DNA of 64,000 nt from Inquilinus sp. Marseille-Q2685. Lineage in GTDB: Bacteria; Pseudomonadota; Alphaproteobacteria; DSM-16000; Inquilinaceae. Below the pieces are notes generated by a model. It was not told the origin of the DNA. It searched no databases and was given only the letters and a program-made list of their open reading frames with translations. Below, one piece after another: positions 55,407-64,000 of the stretch; position 1 is the stretch's first letter; every line of letters starts with the position of its first letter. A program made the translations under genes and the position numbers. The stretch lies in assembly GCF_916619195.1 (NCBI RefSeq), contig NZ_CAKAKL010000007.1, positions 62,001 to 126,000 on the forward strand, read 5' to 3'.

Positions 55407-57401
55407 ATGTCGATGTCGAGGATGGCGCTGATGGCGATGACCCTGTTCGGCCTGCTCTCGGCCCCGGCGGCAGGGCAGGCGGCCGAGAAGACGGTCGAGT
55501 TCACGGTCGACGGCCAGAAAGTGGTCGGCACGCTCAACCTGCCGGACGGCGTCGCTTCGCCGCCGGCGGTGCTGCTGCTGCACGGCTTCACCGGCAGCCG
55601 GGACGAGCTGGAGATCCCGGCGGCGAAGGAGGGCATCTTCCGCCGCGCCGCGCGGATCTGGGCGGCCCAGGGCATCGCCAGCCTGCGCATCGACTTCCGC
55701 GGCAACGGCGACAGCGAAGGCGCCTTCGCCGACATGACGCTGGACGGGCAGGTGAAGGACGCGCTGGCCGCGCTCGACTTCCTCGCCGGCGGGGGCGAGG
55801 TCAACAGGGATCGCCTGGCCCTGGTCGGCTGGAGCATGGGCGGCACGGTCGGCGCCATCGTCGCCGGTCGAGCCAGGCAGAAGCTGACCTCCGTCTCGCT
55901 CTGGGCGCCGGGCACCAACATGCCGGCATCGATCGCCCTGCTGCTCGGGCCGGACATCGTCCGGCAGGGGCTGGCCGGCGGCGACACGCCGGTCACGGCG
56001 AAGCTGCCCTGGGGGGCCGAGGTCGCGCTCAAGGACAGCTTTTTCCGGAGCTTGTACGCGATCGACCCGGTGGCGGAGATCGCCCGGTACAAGGGGCCGC
56101 TGCTGGTCGCGGTCGGCACCAAGGACGACGTGGTCTTCCCGCAGCCGACGGCCGGCCAGGTGCTGCTCGACAGCCATGACGGGCCGGAGGAGCTGTGGGT
56201 GCGGCCGATGGACCACGTCTTCAACGCCTTCGACGGCACCGCGACGGTGGACGAAGTGATCGCCAAGACCGGCAGCTTCATCGCCGCGGCGCTGCCGCCC
56301 GCGGTCGACGCCGCGGCCGATCACGAGACCAAGGGCGTGACCGAGGGCAACCTGCCGGTCTTCTACCAGAAGCTGAAGGACCAGCTGCACTTCGCCCTGG
56401 CCCGGGACCAGGCCGGCGGCGACTTCCCGCAGTGGCGGGCGACCGCCCGGGCGAAGCTGTGGGACCTCTTGATCCAGCCCGACGACGACACGCCCTTCGA
56501 CGCCCGGGTGGTGGAGGAGCAGGATCGCGGCGGCTACGTCGCCCGGAAGATCGTTCTGTCGATCACCGGCAACAGCCGCGTCGCCGCGCTGCTGCTGGTG
56601 CCGAAGGGGCCGGGGCCGTTCCCGGCGGCGCTGGTGCTGCACGACCACGGTGGCAAGTTCGATATCGGCAAGGAGAAGATGGTCCGGCCCTGGGGCGACG
56701 CGGCGCGGCTGGCCTCGGCCCAGGCCTGGGTCGACAAGTACTATTCGGGCAACTTCATCGGCGACGACCTGGCCCGACGCGGCTATATCGTGCTCGCGAC
56801 CGACGCGCTGGGCTGGGGCGACCGGCAGAACAACGGACCGGAGTCGCAGCAGGCGCTGGCCTCGAACCTGTTCAATCTCGGCTCCTCGCTGGCCGGCACC
56901 ATCGCGGTGGAGGATGTGCGGGCGGCGCGCTGGCTCGCCTCGCTGCCCGAGGTCGACAAGGACCGCGTCGCCGCCATCGGCTTTTCCATGGGTGCCTTCC
57001 GGGCCTGGCAGGTGGCGGCGCTGACCGACGCGGTGACGGCGGGCGTCGCGGTCAACTGGATGGCGACGCTGGACGGGCTGATGGTGCCCGGCAACAACCA
57101 GCTCAAGGGCCAGTCGGCCTTCAACATGTTGCACCCCGGCATGTTCCGGTGGTTCGACTATCCCGACGCGGCCGCGATCGCGGCGCCGAAGCCGATGCTG
57201 TTCTATGCCGGCGAGACCGACCCGCTGTTCCCGGCGGCGTCGGTGCGCGCGGCCTTCGCGAAGATGGCGAAGGTCTGGGCCGATGCCGGCGCGCCGGACC
57301 GGTTCTCCGCCAAGGTCTGGCCGAACGCCCATATCTTCCGCGCCGAGGAGCAGGCGGAGGCCTTCGACTGGCTCGACCGGCAATTCGCCCGGCCGGAGTG
57401 A
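55407..57401 (+). CDS. Secreted tandem alpha/beta-hydrolase fusion
   Basis: 664 aa from ATG 55407 after GGCGGAGGAG. Signal peptide (MSMSRMALMAMTLFGLLSAP, cleavage near GQAAE). Two complete alpha/beta-hydrolase domains: residues about 28-300 with HGFTGS and nucleophile GWSMGG, and about 330-664 with DHGGKF, nucleophile GFSMGA and a late WPNAHIF. The second resembles dienelactone-hydrolase or acetyl-xylan-esterase types. Likely a periplasmic esterase with two sites, perhaps acting with the cyclase upstream. Confidence 0.85.
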   Translation: MSMSRMALMAMTLFGLLSAPAAGQAAEKTVEFTVDGQKVVGTLNLPDGVASPPAVLLLHGFTGSRDELEIPAAKEGIFRRAARIWAAQGIASLRIDFRGNGDSEGAFADMTLDGQVKDALAALDFLAGGGEVNRDRLALVGWSMGGTVGAIVAGRARQKLTSVSLWAPGTNMPASIALLLGPDIVRQGLAGGDTPVTAKLPWGAEVALKDSFFRSLYAIDPVAEIARYKGPLLVAVGTKDDVVFPQPTAGQVLLDSHDGPEELWVRPMDHVFNAFDGTATVDEVIAKTGSFIAAALPPAVDAAADHETKGVTEGNLPVFYQKLKDQLHFALARDQAGGDFPQWRATARAKLWDLLIQPDDDTPFDARVVEEQDRGGYVARKIVLSITGNSRVAALLLVPKGPGPFPAALVLHDHGGKFDIGKEKMVRPWGDAARLASAQAWVDKYYSGNFIGDDLARRGYIVLATDALGWGDRQNNGPESQQALASNLFNLGSSLAGTIAVEDVRAARWLASLPEVDKDRVAAIGFSMGAFRAWQVAALTDAVTAGVAVNWMATLDGLMVPGNNQLKGQSAFNMLHPGMFRWFDYPDAAAIAAPKPMLFYAGETDPLFPAASVRAAFAKMAKVWADAGAPDRFSAKVWPNAHIFRAEEQAEAFDWLDRQFARPE

Positions 57402-57426
57402 GGGACCCGCGCGGACACGCGCAGAC

Positions 57427-57578
57427 CCCTCCCCCTAGCCCCCTCCCGCAAGGGGAGGGGGAGAGTGGAAGGCCGGGCGGGCTTGGTGATGGCGTCGCAG
57501 GCCGGGTTCGCGCTACGCGAACCCGACACAATGGTGCGGCGGCGGGATATTGGGTTCGCGATGCGAGCCCAACCTACG
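57427..57578. repeat. Family B and family C palindromes in a 196-bp non-coding gap
   Basis: ccctccccctagccccctcccgcaaggggagggggagag at 57427-57465. Then gggttcgcgctacgcgaaccc near 57503-57525, and ttgggttcgcgatgcgagcccaacctacg at 57550-57578, related to the palindrome beside paaX. The gap lies between two convergent stops; no gene is seen in it. Confidence 0.75.
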
Positions 57579-57597
57579 CGGTCGAGCCGCAGAGGCC

Positions 57598-58281
57598 TCA
57601 GCTGCTGTCCGGTTTCGCCGGCTCCGGCGCGGGACGGCCGGTGCCGGACTCGTCCGGTCCGGCGGACCAGTCTTCCGCGGTCTCGCGGTCGCCGGCTTCA
57701 GTCTCGGCCCGCGGGGTGGTCGCCGGCGGGGCTGCCGGCGGATCGAGGATCTCGTCCCAGCTGCGCGGCAGCCGGATCGGGTCCGGCGGGTAACCGATCT
57801 TGCGGCACACCGCCTGCACGAACTCCGCCGCCGACAGCGTGTCCAACTGCGCGTCCAGGATCTCGTCCTCGACCAGCGCCTCCCACGCCGTCGACCGCAT
57901 GCATTCGGCGTCCAGCCCCTCCTCCGGCCGCGACGCCGCCGCCACCATCCCGGCCGCGCGCTCCCGCCGCTCCCGGCGGCGCCCTTCCTCGCCCGATTCC
58001 TTGCGCTCGTCCCTGCGCTTGATGAAGCCGGTGCGGATCCGCTCGGTCAGGGCCACGGTCAGCCGCACCGAGCGCGTCAGCCGCGCCTGGACCGGGCCGA
58101 AATCGGGCGACGCCTCCGGGTCGAGATGCGCCCGCTCCTGCTGCCGCTCGGTCATCCGCTTGCAGCGCATGTCGATCTCGGCCGCCTCGCGCAGCAGTCG
58201 CAGCGCCCATCCCGTCCAGTTCATGTCGGGATCAGTCGGCCGGGTCGGTTCGGATGGCAACTCGTCCATGGAACGTATCAT
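57598..58281 (-). CDS. Uncharacterised protein, paralogue of the gene at 33494
   Basis: 227 aa from ATG 58281 (58269 also possible). Same architecture as the 33494 product: an N-terminal helix with LRLLREAAEIDM, TRSVRLTVALTERI, a very basic/acidic charged segment (KRRDERKESGEEGRRRERRE), AVCRKIGYPPDP, then a disordered Pro/Ala/Glu tail. No known domain. The bases from gttcATG to ccATGGACG are almost the same in both genes, and no Shine-Dalgarno is visible in either. Confidence 0.75.
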   Translation of the reverse strand: MIRSMDELPSEPTRPTDPDMNWTGWALRLLREAAEIDMRCKRMTERQQERAHLDPEASPDFGPVQARLTRSVRLTVALTERIRTGFIKRRDERKESGEEGRRRERRERAAGMVAAASRPEEGLDAECMRSTAWEALVEDEILDAQLDTLSAAEFVQAVCRKIGYPPDPIRLPRSWDEILDPPAAPPATTPRAETEAGDRETAEDWSAGPDESGTGRPAPEPAKPDSS

Positions 58282-58513
58282 GAACAAGAGAACTTGCTAA
58301 TACTACTGCGATCTTTGTCCGGCCGAATTCCACGATGTTAATCTGTCTATCAAAATGGCGGCACCGGCCGAAAACGCCGCGGGATGGGCCTGTTCCGGCC
58401 GCAAATCCGGGGTTTTCTGTCCGCAATGCCGCTGGGTGGACGCCGGGCCCCGGGATAGACTCGGGGCCAAAGGTCGCGCCCGGCGGCCTCCGCTGGCTGC
58501 ATCGGACCCTTCC
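58282..58513. other. Divergent intergenic region before the ketoacyl-synthase fusion
   Basis: 232 bp, AT-richer near 58285-58350 (aacttgctaatactactgcg; gatgttaatctgtctatc), where divergent promoters for the unknown gene and the fusion operon are likely. No palindrome or clear -35/-10 pair stands out. Confidence 0.5.
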
Positions 58514-60361
58514 ATGACCTTCCTCACCGGTTTTGGCCGATTCCTCCCGGGCGAACCTGTCGGCAATGACGAACTCGAGGCCCTGTTCGGCCCGCTGAGC
58601 CCGCGCCAGCGCCGGGTGCAGGAGGAGGCGCTGGCCCATAACGGCATCCGCAGCCGGCACTATTCGCTCGACCGCAGCGGCGTCTTCCGCTTCGACAACG
58701 CCGGCATGGCGGCCCGGGCGGCGCGCGCGGTGCTGGAGAATGCGGGGCTGCCGCCGGGCGACCTGGCCTTCCTGGCCGCCGGCACCTCGGGCGGCGACGT
58801 GCTGGCGCCCGGCTTCGCCAGCATGGTGCATGGCCGGCTGGGCCTGCCGCCGCTGGGCCTTGCCAGCCTGCAGTCCTTCTGCGCCAGCGGCATGATGGCG
58901 CTGCAGGCCGGCCACCACGCCATCGCCGCCGGCGGCCGGCCCAACGCGCTGGTGGTGGCCTCGGAATTCGCCAGCCGCTTCTTCCGCGCCGGCTTCTTCG
59001 AGACCGGGCGCTTCGACCTCGACGCCGAGTTCCTGCGCTGGATGCTGTCGGACGGCGCCGGCGCGGTGCTGCTGGAGGACCGGCCGGCCCGCCGCGGCCT
59101 CAGCCTGCGGCTCGACTGGGTCGACATCGTCTCCCATGCCGGCCATCACGACACCTGCATGGTCGGCGGCGCCCGGCCGTCGCGCGAGGCGGAGGATGGG
59201 TTGGCCGCCTGGGGCACCTATCCGACGCTGCAGCAGGCCGTCGACGACGGCGCCTTCCGCCTGCGCCAGGACCTCAAGCTGCTCGACGCCATCGTGCCGA
59301 TGTGCACCGCGCGGTATTTCGAGCTGATCGATGCCGGCCGGATCGATCCCGACCGCATCGACTATGCCCTGTGCCACATCTCCTCCGCCGCCTTCCGCGG
59401 CAAGATGCTGGCGGGGCTGGAGGCGGCGGGGCGGCCGCTCGACCCGGAGAAGCTGTTCTCGAACCTCGCCACCTGCGGCAACACCGGCGCCGCCTCGATC
59501 TACATCATGCTGGAGGAGCTGGTGCGGACCCGGCCGCTGGCGCCCGGCCAGCGCATCGTGCTGATGGTGCCGGAGAGCGGGCGCTTCATTGCCGCCTATG
59601 CCCATCTGACCGTGGTCGGCCCCGACGGCGAGGCCGGAAAGGCGCCGATGCCGGTGACCGCAGCTGTGCCGCCCGAGCCCGCGCCGGCGACGGGATCCGA
59701 CGCCATCCGCCGGCTGCAGCAGCGCCTGGCCGCGGTCTGGGCCGCCTTCGAAGCGGACCTCGAGGCGGTGCCGGTGGTGGTCCGGCTGCAGCATGGCCGG
59801 CTGACGCTCGACGACTACCGCCAGGTCCTGTTCGACCTGCGCCAGCAGGTGGTGGAGGGAGCGCGCTGGATCGCCCGCGCCGCCTCCTCGATCGGGCCCG
59901 ATCTGGTGGCGGTGCGACCGCTGTTCATCGGCCATTCCGGGGCGGAGCAGAACGACTTCCGGCTGCTGGAGGAGGATTATGTCGCGCTGGGCGGGTCGCT
60001 CGACGACATCCGCCGCGGCCGCAAGAACATCGGGTCGGAGGCGCTGTCGGCCTGGATGTTCCAGAAGGCGAGCGAGCCGAATCCGATCGACCTCCTGGGC
60101 GCGATGGTGATCATCGAGGGGCTCGGGGAGCGCATCGCCGGCCGCTGGGGCGCCGCGATCCAGGACCAGTTGGGCCTGCGCGACGACCAGGTGCGTTTCC
60201 TGCGCCATCATGCGGCGGAGGACGAAGACCACATCGCCAAGCTGTGGTCGCTGCTGGAGCAGCTGGACCTGACCGAGGCGCGGATCGACGGCATCGTCGC
60301 CTGCGCCAAGGTCACCGCCCGGCTGTACCGGCTGCAGCTGGAGGAGCTGGGCAACCGATGA
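58514..60361 (+). CDS. Fusion of ketoacyl-synthase-III-like domain and heme-oxygenase-like diiron domain
   Basis: 615 aa. Residues 1-375 are a KAS III-type thiolase fold with the triad C123 (LQSFCASGM), H288 (LCHISSAAF) and N323 (TCGNTGAAS). Residues about 395-615 are a heme-oxygenase-like diiron/iron-containing redox domain with candidate metal ligands E449, H474, E535, H565/566 and H573 (RHHAAEDEDH). KAS III enzymes join or transfer acyl groups; this diiron superfamily includes UndA-type oxidative decarboxylases and N-oxygenases. The fusion suggests an acyl product made then oxidised in place. First gene of a three-gene unit with the P450. Confidence 0.85.
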   Translation: MTFLTGFGRFLPGEPVGNDELEALFGPLSPRQRRVQEEALAHNGIRSRHYSLDRSGVFRFDNAGMAARAARAVLENAGLPPGDLAFLAAGTSGGDVLAPGFASMVHGRLGLPPLGLASLQSFCASGMMALQAGHHAIAAGGRPNALVVASEFASRFFRAGFFETGRFDLDAEFLRWMLSDGAGAVLLEDRPARRGLSLRLDWVDIVSHAGHHDTCMVGGARPSREAEDGLAAWGTYPTLQQAVDDGAFRLRQDLKLLDAIVPMCTARYFELIDAGRIDPDRIDYALCHISSAAFRGKMLAGLEAAGRPLDPEKLFSNLATCGNTGAASIYIMLEELVRTRPLAPGQRIVLMVPESGRFIAAYAHLTVVGPDGEAGKAPMPVTAAVPPEPAPATGSDAIRRLQQRLAAVWAAFEADLEAVPVVVRLQHGRLTLDDYRQVLFDLRQQVVEGARWIARAASSIGPDLVAVRPLFIGHSGAEQNDFRLLEEDYVALGGSLDDIRRGRKNIGSEALSAWMFQKASEPNPIDLLGAMVIIEGLGERIAGRWGAAIQDQLGLRDDQVRFLRHHAAEDEDHIAKLWSLLEQLDLTEARIDGIVACAKVTARLYRLQLEELGNR

Positions 60362-61302
60362 CCATGCAGGCGGGGGAGGGGGGAAAGGCGGCCTGGCCGG
60401 CGGATTTCGATCCGGCCCAATCGCCGCCGGACGACCCCGATCCGTGGACCACGCTCTATGTCGACCAGGGGCTGTGGATCGACCCGGAGGCCAAGGCCGC
60501 CCTGGTGCGCAACATGAAGTCCTGGTCGCGCCGGGCGGTGCTGCCGATCCTGCGGCCGGTCGCCCGCAGCTTCGTCGTGCTGAACACCCTGATCCGCCTG
60601 GCCCTGCCCAGGACGCTGGCGCGGCCGGTGCTGCTGCACCGCATCCTGGTGTGGAGCCTGCGCCGCTTCGTCCGCCGCGACGCCAACTTCCTGGTGCTGC
60701 GGCACTTCCATCTCGGGTCGGAGATCCTGGCCTTCATCGCCGCCAACGTGCCGGGCTTCCGGCCGACCACCCGGCCGCTGCGCCCGGCCAATGTCGGCGA
60801 GCTGATGCCGGACGTGTTCCTGCGCCACGACATCAACATCTACCGCTTCATCCTCGAGCTGAACGCCCATCTCGCCGCCACCGGGCGCGAGCTGGTGCCG
60901 CCGGAACGGCTGGACCTGACGCCGATCACCGACGGGCCGATGCCGATCGAGGCGGAGCTGGAGGGCACGCGCAACGGCATCGACCTGCACAGCGCGGTCG
61001 AGGCCTACACCCCGGTCTACCAGCTGCTGCTCAGCGACAGCGACTTCTGGCGGGCCAGCAACTCGCTGCAGCTGGACGAGATCATCGGCGTTTACGTGGC
61101 CCGCATTCTCGGCAACCCCTACAACCTGTCCTTCATGCTGAACCGCCATCCGCTGATCCCGGAATCGACCCTGAAGGCCGGCTATCGGCTGATGCTGCAC
61201 GGGCTGGTGACCGAACAGCTGCACGGCTATCTGCGCCAGCTCAAGCGCGCCCAGGCCAGCGGGGGGGCGATCCCGGCCACCCGCGCCACGGTCGACGGCT
61301 GA
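60358..61302 (+). CDS. Uncharacterised helical protein in the ketoacyl-synthase/P450 operon
   Basis: 314 aa, not a family I can name with a function. Starts on ATGA overlapping the fusion stop. Helical throughout, with an amphipathic/hydrophobic basic stretch at about 48-120 (LPILRPVARSFVVLNTLIRL; HRILVWSLRRFVRRD) that could sit on a membrane. Conserved-looking polar sites are HFHLGSEI, RHDINIYRF, DSDFWRASNSLQLDE and HGLVTEQLHGYL. The several His/Glu/Asp residues could bind metal. Only 3 bp separate it from the P450, so it is tied to that pathway. Confidence 0.8.
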   Translation: MTMQAGEGGKAAWPADFDPAQSPPDDPDPWTTLYVDQGLWIDPEAKAALVRNMKSWSRRAVLPILRPVARSFVVLNTLIRLALPRTLARPVLLHRILVWSLRRFVRRDANFLVLRHFHLGSEILAFIAANVPGFRPTTRPLRPANVGELMPDVFLRHDINIYRFILELNAHLAATGRELVPPERLDLTPITDGPMPIEAELEGTRNGIDLHSAVEAYTPVYQLLLSDSDFWRASNSLQLDEIIGVYVARILGNPYNLSFMLNRHPLIPESTLKAGYRLMLHGLVTEQLHGYLRQLKRAQASGGAIPATRATVDG

Positions 61303-61305
61303 CAC

Positions 61306-62664
61306 ATGGCGCCGACCGTGCGGAAGGGCCTGCTTGCCTCGTTCCGCCATGCCCTGGCCGCGCATCGCAACGGACTGCACGGCATCCCCGACGAATCCTA
61401 CGCCGCGGCCTGGACCGAGCAGGCGGTGCTGGGCTGGCGCTTCCTGCTGGCGAACGAGCCGGAGGCGATCCGCGCCATCCTGACGGCGGATGAGGAGACG
61501 ACGGGCAAGGCGAAATGGGTGCAGCGGACAATAGGTCCGGCACTGGGCGACGGGCTGCTGTCGATCGAGGGCGAGGCCTGGCGCCGCAGCCGGGTCGTGG
61601 TCCAGCCGATGTTCCACCCGTCGCGCATCGCCGCGCAGCACGGCGCGATCCTGCAGGCGGCGGAGGATCTCGGCGACCGCTGGCGCCGGGCCGCGGCGGC
61701 GGGGGAGGGCACGCGCGACGCCGCCCCCGACCTCAGCCGGGCGACGCGCGAGATCCTGCTGGCGCTGTTCTTCGACCCGGACTTCTCGGACATCCTGGCC
61801 CGGCTGGGCGACCTGATCCCGATCCTGCAGGAGACGGCGGGCCGGGCCCGGTTCAAGACCCTGCTGGGCCTGCCGCGCTGGTGGCCGGACCGGCTGGGGC
61901 CGGCCTTCCACCGTTCGCGCAAGGCGCTGAACGCCGCGCTGGACGACGCCTTCGCCCGCCGCCGGGCCGACCCGCAACCGCATGACGACCTGCCCGGCCG
62001 GCTGCTGACCGCGGGCGCCGAAGCTGGGCTGGACGATGCGCGCATCCGGGCCGAGATCACGACGCTGTTCTTCGCCGGCTATGAGACCACCGCCAACGGC
62101 ATGGCCTGGGCGGTGTGGGAACTGGCGCAGCGGCCGGAGCTGGTGGACGCGATCCGCGCCGAGCTCGTGGCCGTGACCGGCGGCGCCCTGCCGGGACCGG
62201 ACCAGCTGACGTCGCTGGGCCTCGCCAACCGGGTGATCCACGAGGTGCTGCGGCTGTACCCGCCCGGCTGGATCGTCGGCCGGCGGGCGCTGCGGCCGCT
62301 GGAGGTACCCGACGGCGCTGGGAAGACCCGCCGGATCCGCCGCGGCACCACGCTCAACATCGCCCCCTGGGTCACGCATCGCAGCCCGCTCTACTGGCGC
62401 GAGCCCGACCGCTTCGACCCGGAGCGCTTCGCCGAGGACGCGGCCGCCGGCCGGCCGCGTGGCATCTACTACCCCTTCGGCCACGGCCCCCGGGCTTGTC
62501 CCGGCCGCGGCCTGGCGCTGGCGGAGATGACGGTGCTGGTGGCCCTGATCGCCCGCGACTTCCGCCTCGAACCCGCCGGCCCGCCGCCGCAGCCGCTGGG
62601 CCGCGTCACGCTGCGCCCAGGGGCGCCGGTGATGGTCCGGGTCGCCCCGCGCGAGGCAGACTGA
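61306..62664 (+). CDS. Cytochrome P450
   Basis: 452 aa. I-helix AGYETT, ExxR as EVLR, and the heme loop FGHGPRACPGRGLA with the thiolate cysteine. Domain order and length are normal for a soluble bacterial P450 of the CYP102/fatty-acid-like class without a fused reductase. Third gene of the operon; it probably hydroxylates or desaturates the product of the ketoacyl-synthase fusion. No dedicated ferredoxin is adjacent. Confidence 0.93.
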   Translation: MAPTVRKGLLASFRHALAAHRNGLHGIPDESYAAAWTEQAVLGWRFLLANEPEAIRAILTADEETTGKAKWVQRTIGPALGDGLLSIEGEAWRRSRVVVQPMFHPSRIAAQHGAILQAAEDLGDRWRRAAAAGEGTRDAAPDLSRATREILLALFFDPDFSDILARLGDLIPILQETAGRARFKTLLGLPRWWPDRLGPAFHRSRKALNAALDDAFARRRADPQPHDDLPGRLLTAGAEAGLDDARIRAEITTLFFAGYETTANGMAWAVWELAQRPELVDAIRAELVAVTGGALPGPDQLTSLGLANRVIHEVLRLYPPGWIVGRRALRPLEVPDGAGKTRRIRRGTTLNIAPWVTHRSPLYWREPDRFDPERFAEDAAAGRPRGIYYPFGHGPRACPGRGLALAEMTVLVALIARDFRLEPAGPPPQPLGRVTLRPGAPVMVRVAPREAD

Positions 62665-62719
62665 TGCCCGGCGGCCGGGCGCCGAACCTCCGATTCCGCT
62701 TTCCGCCCGAAGCCGGTCT

Positions 62720-63427
62720 TCAGACGGGCCTGTAGGCGCCGTCGACCAGGAGGGGCGCGGACGAACTGACCTCCTGCTCCAAGGCGAGGTCGACGTCGTG
62801 GGGAAAGCCGCTGTCGACCAGCTCGCGGCCGGAGACCGAGGCCCGGATCAGGCGAGGCAGGTCGGCGCCGGCCGACCGCCAGGCGTCCCGGGCGATCTCG
62901 GCCTCGGGCGAGCAGGTCAGCGCCAGCTCGTGGATGATGGCGCCGGCGCCCAGCAGATCCTCGATCGCGGGCCGGAGGCCGCCATCCGGCCAGCGCTCGC
63001 CGGCGGGAACGACCCCGATGCCACCGCCGCGGGCGAGGTCCAGCGCCGCCCGGGCCACGGCGGCGGCATTCCTCAGGCAGCCGGCCAGCACCGGCGTGCT
63101 GCCGCCGGCCAGCGACAGGCGCGAGCCGTTGGGGGAAGGCAGCATCAGCCTGGTTCCGGCCGGGATCTCCAGCAGGCTGGCCGGCGATAGGCTGAACTGG
63201 CCGCCAGCTGCCCGTCGCGGCCGCGCCAGCACCGCGCCGGCGCGCTCCGCCGCCTGCCGGGCCGCGTCGTCGTCGCCATGGGGGAAGGGAGCGACCGCCG
63301 CGCCCCGCGACACGGCCACGTCGACGGCAGTCGAGAAGGACAGCACGTCGACGATGACCAGCACCGCGACCCGATCCCGCAGCGCCTCGACGCCCGCCAT
63401 GCCCCATTCGGACAGAACCTGCGCCAT
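62720..63427 (-). CDS. comB: 2-Phosphosulfolactate phosphatase family (ComB-like)
   Basis: 235 aa. VIVDVLSFSTAVDVAVSRGA and LPSPNGSRLS are ComB family hallmarks. In methanogens ComB serves coenzyme M synthesis; the role of bacterial homologues is often unclear. It lies 52 bp downstream of pgk in the same direction. Confidence 0.87.
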   Translation of the reverse strand: MAQVLSEWGMAGVEALRDRVAVLVIVDVLSFSTAVDVAVSRGAAVAPFPHGDDDAARQAAERAGAVLARPRRAAGGQFSLSPASLLEIPAGTRLMLPSPNGSRLSLAGGSTPVLAGCLRNAAAVARAALDLARGGGIGVVPAGERWPDGGLRPAIEDLLGAGAIIHELALTCSPEAEIARDAWRSAGADLPRLIRASVSGRELVDSGFPHDVDLALEQEVSSSAPLLVDGAYRPV

Positions 63428-63479
63428 CCGCCGTTCTCCCGGCTGACCTGAAGGGGCGGGCTAACCCCTCCCGCTGCCG

Positions 63480-64000
63480 TCAGCGCTTGAGCGCGGCGAC
63501 GCCCGGCAGGTCCTTGCCCTCCAGCCACTCCAGGAAGGCGCCGCCGGCGGTGGAGACGTAGGAGAAGCGGTCCTCCACCCCGGCATGGCCGAGGGCCGAG
63601 ACGGTGTCGCCGCCGCCGGCCACGGTCAGGATCCTGCCGGCCCGGGTCAGGTCGGCCGCCTCACGCGCCACCGCGACGGTGCCGGCGTCGAAGGGCCGCT
63701 TCTCGAAGGCGCCGAGCGGGCCGTTCCAGACCACGGTCGCCACCTTGGCCAGCCGGTCCTTCAAGAGGGCCACGGTCTTCGGCCCGACATCCAGCATCAT
63801 CGCATCGGCCGGGATGGCCGAGACGTCGACCGACTCGTTCGGGGCATCGGCGGCGAATTCGCGAGCGACCACGCCATCGACCGGCAGCACGATCTCGCAG
63901 CCGGCGGCCTTGGCCTTTTCCATGATCGTCCGGGCGGCGTCGGCCATGTCGTGCTCGCACAGGCTCTTGCCGACATTCACGCCCTGCGCCGCCAGGAAGG
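63480..64000 (-). CDS. pgk: Phosphoglycerate kinase, 3' part (cut by window end)
   Basis: The C-terminal ~173 residues of Pgk. The nucleotide-binding domain is clear: [19 protein letters not shown] and [41 protein letters not shown], split here only as anchors near 63560-63740. The frame runs open to base 64000 (about [17 protein letters not shown]), so the 5' end lies outside. Glycolysis/gluconeogenesis enzyme. Confidence 0.95.
   Translation of the reverse strand, partial: FLAAQGVNVGKSLCEHDMADAARTIMEKAKAAGCEIVLPVDGVVAREFAADAPNESVDVSAIPADAMMLDVGPKTVALLKDRLAKVATVVWNGPLGAFEKRPFDAGTVAVAREAADLTRAGRILTVAGGGDTVSALGHAGVEDRFSYVSTAGGAFLEWLEGKDLPGVAALKR

Noticed and set aside
53103-57383. A 1426-aa minus-strand open frame
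   Set aside because: Only its last 356 residues are RsgA. The rest is antisense to two secreted enzymes with clear signal peptides and catalytic motifs, and has no domain.
62720-63427. Coenzyme M biosynthesis locus
   Set aside because: Only a ComB homologue is present; no ComA, ComC or other sulfolactate genes are nearby, and the MetE-like gene is 45 kb away.

Overview
The window is GC-rich DNA with tightly packed genes and many ATGA or GTGA start/stop overlaps. The gene content (bacterial phenylacetate epoxidase genes, two branched-chain-type ABC operons, a molybdenum hydroxylase, an alphaproteobacterial-type RpoH promoter before clpB) points to a free-living, catabolically versatile alphaproteobacterium, probably Rhodospirillales-like and from soil or rhizosphere. 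The taxonomic call is inference. I see no tRNA, rRNA, CRISPR array, transposase or phage gene. The DNA does carry several families of short palindromic repeats, and two of these sit inside coding sequence.

Layout. 0-8.3 kb: phenylacetate degradation, with paaG-paaI-paaK on + converging on paaABCDE on -, plus the regulators paaX and a TetR protein. 8.3-10.1 kb: a YihY-type membrane protein and a LysE-type exporter. 10.3-14.5 kb: an Lrp/AsnC regulator divergent from a fused E1 alpha-beta 2-oxoacid dehydrogenase and an E2 gene that is split by a repeat and a frame change. 14.7-24.8 kb: an IclR regulator divergent from a long minus-strand operon (MHS-type MFS transporter, livKHMGF, a MetE-like protein, a short-chain dehydrogenase, a divergent QueA paralogue). 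24.8-27.7 kb: a second short-chain dehydrogenase, a histidine phosphatase, and hpd with a coupled Rieske gene.

28.2-47.6 kb looks like an N-heterocycle (nicotinate-type) catabolic locus. It has fpr divergent from an enamidase-like amidohydrolase. An 11-gene minus-strand operon runs from a molybdenum hydroxylase (FAD subunit, then fused FeS-Mo subunit) through a 6-hydroxynicotinate reductase homologue, a UPF0280 protein, two tandem DUF1185 paralogues and a complete branched-chain-type ABC importer to a MarR regulator. Both transcription units carry the same GTTTGTATACnAA palindrome upstream. Two RTX-type secreted proteins and an unknown protein lie between them. A MOSC-domain gene sits just upstream of the operon.

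47.8-64 kb: clpB with a candidate heat-shock promoter; a LysR/SDR pair; a small secreted protein; a VOC protein; rsgA; a secreted cyclase-family protein and a secreted double alpha/beta-hydrolase; a second member of the unknown family seen at 33.5 kb; and a three-gene operon encoding a ketoacyl-synthase-III/heme-oxygenase-like-diiron fusion, an unknown helical protein and a cytochrome P450. The last operon is the best candidate here for an undescribed biosynthetic system. The window ends with comB and the 3' part of pgk.
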